Source: Siphonodentalium dalli (taxonomy: Eukaryota; Mollusca; Scaphopoda; Gadilida; Siphonodentaliidae). From it: 64,000 nucleotides of DNA. The translations under genes were made by a program, and so were the position numbers. The stretch lies in NCBI GenBank assembly GCA_032622095.1, contig CP136061.1, positions 87,038,983 to 87,102,982 on the forward strand, read 5' to 3'. Positions 57,501-64,000 of this stretch are shown here, piece after piece. Position 1 is the first letter of the stretch; the number at the start of each line of letters is the position of its first letter. Below the pieces are notes generated by a model that worked only from the letters and a program-made list of their open reading frames with translations, was not told the origin of the DNA and made no database searches.

Positions 57501-60500
57501 GAATGACCCCAAAATAACTCGTTCCCATCTACATGTCATTATTAACATTCTTGACAAATTTTATGATGATCAGACTAAAAGTAGGACCTGTAGCCCGTGC
57601 TAAAGGATTTAGTCATGCAAAGAGTAAAATCCAAGACGGCTGCTGGCGGCCATGTTTTTTGGCCGAATGACCCCAAAATGACTCGTTCCCATCTACATGT
57701 CATTATTAACATTCTTGACAAATTTTATGATGATCAGACTAAAAGTAGGACCTGTAGCCCGTGCTAAAGGATTTAGTCATGCAAAGAGTAAAATCCAAGA
57801 CGGCTGCTGGCGGCCATGTTTTTTGGCCGATTGACCCCAAAATGACTCGTTCCAATCTACATGTCATTGTTAACATCCATGACAAATTTGATGATGATCA
57901 GACTAAAGGTACGACCTGTAGCCCGTGCTAAAGAATTTAGTCATACAAAGAGTAAAATCCAAGATGGCTGCTGGCGGCCATGTTTTTGGGCCGAATGACC
58001 CCAAAATTACTCGTTCCCATCTACATGTCAATATTAACATCCATGACAAATTTCATGACGATCAGACGAACAGTGCGACCTGTGGCCCGTGCTAATGGAT
58101 TGAATTTTGAAAACAAAGATGGCCACTGGCGGCCATGTTTTTTGTCCGAATGACCCCAAAATGACTCGTTCCCATCTACATTCCAATTTCAACAACCATG
58201 ATAAATTTCATGATTATCAGACTAAAGGTACGACCTGTAGCCCGTGCTAAAGGATTTAGTCATACAAAGAGTAAAATCCAAGATGACTGCTGGCGGCCAT
58301 GTTTTTTGCCCGAATAACCCAAAAATGACTCGTTCCCATCTACATGTCATTGTTAACATCCATGACAAATTTTATGACGATCTGACTAAAGGTACGACCT
58401 GCAGCCCGTGCTAAAGGATTTAGTCATACAAAGAGTAAAATCCAAGATGGCTGCTGGCGGCCATCTTTTTTGGCCGAATGGCCCCAAAATGACTCGTTCC
58501 CATCTACATGTCATTATTAACATTCATGAAAAATTTTATGATGATCAGACTAAAGATACAACCTGTAGCCCGTGCTAAAGGATTTAGTCATACAAAGAGT
58601 AAAATCCAAGATGGCTGCTGGCGACCATGTTTTTTGGCCGATTGACCCCAAAATTACTCGTTCCCATCTACATGTCATTGTTAACATCCATGACAAATTT
58701 TATGATGATCAGACTAAAGGTACGACCTGCAGCCCGTGATAAAGAATTTAGTCATACAAAGAGTAAAATCTAAGATGGCTGCTGGTGGCCATGTTTTTTT
58801 TGCCGAATGACCCCAAAATTACTCGTTCCCATCTACATGTAAATATTATCATCCATGACAAATTTCATGATGATCAGACAATCAGTACGACCTGTGGCCC
58901 GTGCTAATGGATTAAATTTTGAAATCCAAGATGGCAGCTGGCGGCCATGTTTTTTGTCCGAATGACCCCAAAATGACTCGTTCCCATCTACATTCCAATA
59001 TCAACAGCCATGACAAATTTTATAATGATCAGACTAAAGGTACGACCTGTAGCCCGTGCTAAAGGATTTAGTCATACAAAGAGTAAAATCCAAGATGGCT
59101 GCTGACGGCCATGTTTTTTGGCCGAATGACCCCAAAATGACTCGTTCCCATCTACATGTCATTATTAACATTCTTGACAAATTTTATGATGATCAGACTA
59201 AAAGTAGGACCTGTAGCCCGTGCTAAAGGATTTAGTCATGCAAAGAGTAAAATCCAAGACGGCTGCTGGCGGCCATGTTTTTTGGCCGATTGACCCCAAA
59301 ATGACTCGTTCCAATCTACATGTCATTGTTAACATCCATGACAAATTTGATGATGATCAGACTAAAGGTACCACCTGTAGCCCGTGCTAAAGAATGTAGT
59401 CATACAAAGAGTAAAATCCAAGATGGCTGCTGGCGGCCATGTTTTTGGGCCGAATGACCCCAAAATTACTCGTTCCCATCTACATGTCAATATTAACATC
59501 CATGACAAATTTCATGACGATCAGACGAACAGTGCGACCTGTGGCCCGTGCTAATGGATTGAATTTTGAAAACAAAGATGGCCACTGGCGGCCATGTTTT
59601 TTGTCCGAATGACCCCAAAATGACTCGTTCCCATCTACATTCCAATTTCAACAACCATGATAAATTTCATGATTATCAGACTAAAGGTACGAGGTACGAC
59701 CTGTAGCCGGTGCTAAAGGATTTAGTCATACAAAGAGTAAAATCCAAGATGGCTGCTGGCGGCCATGTTTTTTGCCCGAATAACCCAAAAATGACTCGTT
59801 CCCATCTACATGTCATTGTTAACATCCATGACAAATTTTATGACGATCTGACTAAAGGTACGACCTGTAGCCCGTGCTAAAGTATTTAGTCATATAAAGA
59901 GTAAAATCCAAGATGGCTGCTGGCGGCCATCTTTTTTGGCCGAATGACCCCAAAATGACTCGTTCCCATCTACATGTCATTATTAACATTCTTGACAAAT
60001 TTTATGATGATCAGACTAAAAGTAGGACCTGTAGCCCGTGCTAAAGGATTTAGTCATGCAAAGAGTAAAATCCAAGACGGCTGCTGGCGGCCATGTTTTT
60101 TGGCCGAATGACCCCAAAATGACTCGTTCCCATCTACATGTCATTATTAACATTCTTGACAAATTTTATGATGATCAGACTAAAAGTAGGACCTGTAGCC
60201 CGTGCTAAAGGATTTAGTCATGCAAAGAGTAAAATCCAAGACGGCTGCTGGCGGCCATGTTTTTTGGCCGATTGACCCCAAAATGACTCGTTCCAATCTA
60301 CATGTCATTGTTAACATCCATGACAAATTTGATGATGATCAGACTAAAGGTACGACCTGTAGCCCGTGCTAAAGAATTTAGTCATACAAAGAGTAAAATC
60401 CAAGATGGCTGCTGGCGGCCATGTTTTTGGGCCGAATGACCCCAAAATTACTCGTTCCCATCTACATGTCAATATTAACATCCGTGACAAATTTCATGAT

Positions 60501-62735
60501 GATCAGACGAACAGTGCGACCTGTGGCCCGTGCTAATGGATTGAATTTTGAAAACAAAGATGGCCACTGGCGGCCATGTTTTTTGTCCGAATGACCCCAA
60601 AATGACTCGTTCCCATCTACATTCCAATTTCAACAACCATGATAAATTTCATGATTATCAGACTAAAGGTACGACCTGTAGCCCGTGCTAAAGGATTTAG
60701 TCATACAAAGAGTAAAATCCAAGATGACTGCTGGCGGCCATGTTTTTTGCCCGAATAACCCAAAAATGACTCGTTCCCATCTACATGTCATTGTTAACAT
60801 CCATGACAAATTTTATGACGATCTGACTAAAGGTACGACCTGCAGCCCGTGCTAAAGGATTTAGTCATACAAAGAGTAAAATCCAAGATGGCTGCTGGCG
60901 GCCATCTTTTTTGGCCGAATGGCCCCAAAATGACTCGTTCCCATCTACATGTCATTATTAACATTCATGAAAAATTTTATGATGATCAGACTAAAGATAC
61001 AACCTGTAGCCCGTGCTAAAGGATTTAGTCATACAAAGAGTAAAATCCAAGATGGCTGCTGGCGACCATGTTTTTTGGCCGATTGACCCCAAAATTACTC
61101 GTTCCCATCTACATGTCATTGTTAACATCCATGACAAATTTTATGATGATCAGACTAAAGGTACGACCTGCAGCCCGTGATAAAGAATTTAGTCATACAA
61201 AGAGTAAAATCTAAGATGGCTGCTGGTGGCCATGTTTTTTGGCCGAATGACCCCAAAATTACTCGTTCCCATCTACATGTAAATATTATCATCCATGACA
61301 AATTTCATGATGATCAGACAATCAGTACGACCTGTGGCCCGTGCTAATGGATTAAATTTTGAAATCCAAGATGGCAGCTGGCGGCCATGTTTTTTGTCCG
61401 AATGACCCCAAAATGACTCGTTCCCATCTACATTCCAATATCAACAGCCATGACAAATTTTATAATGTTCAGACTAAAGGTACGACCTGTAGCCCGTGCT
61501 AAAGGATTTAGTCATACAAAGAGTAAAATCCAAGATGGCTGCTGACGGCCATGTTTTTTGGCCGAATGACCCCAAAATGACTCGTTCCCATCTACATGTC
61601 ATTATTAACATTCTTGACAAATTTTATGATGATCAGACTAAAAGTAGGACCTGTAGCCCGTGCTAAAGGATTTAGTCATGCAAAGAGTAAAATCCAAGAC
61701 GGCTGCTGGCGGCCATGTTTTTTGGCCGATTGACCCCAAAATGACTCGTTCCAATCTACATGTCATTGTTAACATCCATGACAAATTTGATGATGATCAG
61801 ACTAAAGGTACGACCTGTAGCCCGTGCTAAAGAATTTAGTCATACAAAGAGTAAAATCCAAGATGGCTGCTGGCGGCCATGTTTTTGGGCCGAATGACGC
61901 CAAAATTACTCGTTCCCATCTACATGTCAATATTAACATCCATGACAAATTTCATGACGATCAGACGAACAGTGCGACCTGTGGCCCGTGCTAATGGATT
62001 GAATTTTGAAAACAAAGATGGCCACTGGCGGCCATGTTTTTTGTCCGAATGACCCCAAAATGACTCGTTCCCATCTACATTCCAATTTCAACAGCCATGA
62101 TAAATTTCATGATTATCAGACTAAAGGTACGACCTGTAGCCCGTGCTAAAGGATTTAGTCATACAAAGAGTAAAATCCAAGATGGCTGCTGGCGGCCATG
62201 TTTTTTGCCCGAATAACCCAAAAATGACTCGTTCCCATCTACATGTCATTATTAACATCCATGACAAATTTTATGACGATCTGACTAAAGGTACGACCTG
62301 TAGCCCGTGCTAAAGGATTTAGTCATGCAAAGAGTAAAATCGAAGATGACTGCTGGCGGCCATGTTTTTTGGCCGAATGACCCCAAAATTACTCGTTCCC
62401 ATCTACATGTCAATATTAACATCCATGACAAATTTCATGACGATCAGACGAACAGTACGGCCTGTAGCCCGTGCTAATGGATTGAACTTTGAAATCTAAG
62501 ATGGCCGCTGGCGGCCATGTTTTTTTTCCGTATGACCCCAAAATGAATCATTCCGGTACAAATGTTGATGTCAACAGCTATGACAAATTTCATAATGATC
62601 CGATCAAAGGTACGACCTGTAGCCTCTATTGTTGACGCGTTACGCACACACGCACACACGCACACACGCACACACGGACGACGGACGACAAAGCCATGGC
62701 AATAGCTCAAACTTTACAAAGTAAAGTTGAGCTAA
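51502..62735 (+). mobile_element. Helitron-like tandem-array element 3 (11.2 kb) with higher-order repeat
   Basis: It starts TGAAAGTGTCAATGACACTG and ends with a stem-loop (AGCTCAAACTTTAC / GTAAAGTTGAGCT, one bulged base) plus AA. About 68 monomers lie between. Type A monomers are about 164 bp (ending GAGTAAAATCC) and type B about 155 bp (GCTAATGGATT, TTTTGAAATCC). The marker TCTACATGTAAATATTATC recurs at 52671, 55104, 56398, 58832 and 61272, giving steps of 2433, 1294, 2434 and 2440 bp. These equal 12A+3B, 6A+2B, 12A+3B and 12A+3B plus a 7-bp duplication (GTACGAG near 59690). The tail has an ACGC/ACAC tract and CCATGGCAATAGCTC. There is no transposase gene. Confidence 0.88.
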
Positions 62736-63846
62736 TAAAGAGCGTTCTAAATTACGCACTGTGTTGTCTTTTTGGAGGTACTAAATAATGGATCGCTAGC
62801 CCGCCCACAACTGAACACACTACATCTACTAGCCATCTTGGAATATGTGGAGATGACAGATACTCGGGATATTTATATCGAAAGTAAAACAACAAACAAA
62901 CACAAAACAAAGGCGCATAAATAGAGTTAACATTATTCAGTCCAGTGTTTATATAAATTTGGGCGCTTCTTATATATGTATGATCAGAGAGATAATGTTC
63001 GAATTCTTTCTATTCACTTTGTGGCATATAGAGTGCAAACAAGTTCGCGACTGACACTGATGAATAGTCACTGAGTGATTACAAATCACCGAGTGAATAC
63101 GCGAGACAATCAAAGCACTATTACTGCCATCTATTTACCAAAACAGACATGTGCCGGCATGTTAATTATTAATGGCTACAAAAACAACAATCATTCTAGG
63201 GGCTATTAATTACTTTATTCACATTGCTATTGTCTTCTATTCCAGATAAACGGCCAAAGCGTAATGTAATCTATCTATACACCACACGCGCACATACGAC
63301 TCCGCATTTTAGTATCGGCTGACTTACGATTACGTCCTCGTAGTCTGCATAATAAACTCCGGCTCCGAATCTGTGTTTTTAATTCGCTCCCCACAAGTAC
63401 GTCACTCGTAGTTTAGTCATGGAAATCTCCGAATACCGGTGCTGGTATTATTTATTTATTTTACGGGTTATTTATTATGCGATCGGAATGGGACTTGGAT
63501 CATTTTAATCACAACAGGGAGGGCTTTCCGATTGCGTTTTGTAGTTTCTAGAGCGAATAAGTCCTTTAAGCTACTTGTGTGGCTTGGCTCCTCTCCAAAC
63601 TGACCTGAGGCACTGATTATGTAATTGGGTTATACATTATGCTAGTGTTTAACCTAGTTTTACAGTTAAGATTGAAAGGCTATCCAGCTGGTATTTTTAG
63701 TGTTCCATATCTAATTTTACTTAATATAGTAAGTAAGTAATACAAGTTAATTAGCAAGAATGTTGATCAACCCAGTTGTAAATATATGGTCCATACTGGT
63801 AGATAAAGACAAATCACAAGAAAAGTAAATTGCCTATCAGTCACTA
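62736..63846. other. mostly unique sequence, no gene recognised
   Basis: CG dinucleotides are commoner here (for example 63290-63520), which may mark a promoter or first exon of a gene outside the window. A good donor-like GTAAGT on the minus strand at about 63328-63333 has no convincing exon before it. Confidence 0.35.
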
Positions 63847-63985
63847 TTAATCCTTTCATGACTGGAGCTTCCAGAAATTTTGCGAAAACCCAGTGCCAAT
63901 GCATTCTCGTATATATACTAGTCGCCCATATGCACCTCGCATATATAAGAGAATACATTGGCCTAACAATATTCACTTTGACCAT
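63847..63985. mobile_element. left part of TTAA (CATGA subtype) element, right end not found before the window edge
   Basis: TTAATCCTTTCATGACTGGA, then CAGTGCCAATGCATTCTCGT and a complete PAL-C-like palindrome with centre CGCCCATATGCACC. The matching right terminus is not seen before the window ends. Confidence 0.6.
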
Positions 63986-64000
63986 GCATGTACGACAGTG

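Noticed and set aside
51502-62735. CRISPR-like or gene-family interpretation of the regular array
   Set aside because: Units are 155-164 bp and similar along their whole length, with no constant-repeat/variable-spacer pattern and no associated genes; the genome is eukaryotic.
63320-63400. Minus-strand stretch reading FGAGVYYADYEDVI before a GTAAGT donor, as a possible exon
   Set aside because: A stop lies close upstream, there is no start codon in frame, the acceptor is poor and the sequence does not match the TBC1D25 N-terminus.

Overview
The window looks like nuclear DNA from an invertebrate animal, most likely a bivalve mollusc. It is AT-rich, contains one spliced protein-coding gene with introns up to about 21 kb, and is full of short non-autonomous DNA transposons. 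The bivalve assignment is inference. It rests on Pearl/HINE-like elements (internal tandem repeats, then ACGG/ACAC simple sequence, then a terminal hairpin) and on a short element whose end resembles mollusc SINE tails. No bacterial, viral or organellar genes were seen.

One gene is supported: a TBC1D25 (OATL1) orthologue, a Rab GTPase-activating protein of the autophagy pathway, on the minus strand. Four exons were placed with matching splice phases: 40311-40420, 19301-19449, 17991-18140 and the large terminal exon 10512-12340 with its stop codon. They encode the N-terminal ubiquitin-like region, a W-x-x-I LC3-interacting-type motif, and the TBC domain with Arg and Gln fingers. The first coding exon was not found.

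The rest is repeats. (1) Three related Helitron-like elements, 28390-30021, 33471-38263 and 51502-62735, share both termini and are filled with tandem 155/164-bp monomers. The largest is 11.2 kb and has a higher-order period of about 2,433 bp (12 x 164 + 3 x 155). Two filled/empty-site comparisons inside the window fix the element ends to within a base or two. (2) A group of TTAA-flanked piggyBac-like MITEs starts CCCTTT. Many carry a palindromic core here called PAL-C. (3) Near-perfect palindromes of about 215 bp flanked by TA are here called TA-PAL, with at least 15 copies. (4) Elements built from a palindrome of about 94 bp are here called PAL-G. (5) There are also other MITE pairs, foldbacks, a short SINE-like insertion with a 12-bp target duplication, and several minisatellites.

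Layout: 1-9.9 kb is repeats downstream of the gene; 9.9-18.2 kb holds the 3' gene end and two exons; 19.3-40.4 kb is the large intron with two tandem-array elements; 40.4-51.5 kb is MITEs and a small CpG-richer patch with paired E-boxes; 51.5-62.7 kb is the giant array; 62.7-64 kb is mostly unique sequence. Most longer open frames outside the gene come from palindromes or tandem repeats and were not annotated as proteins.
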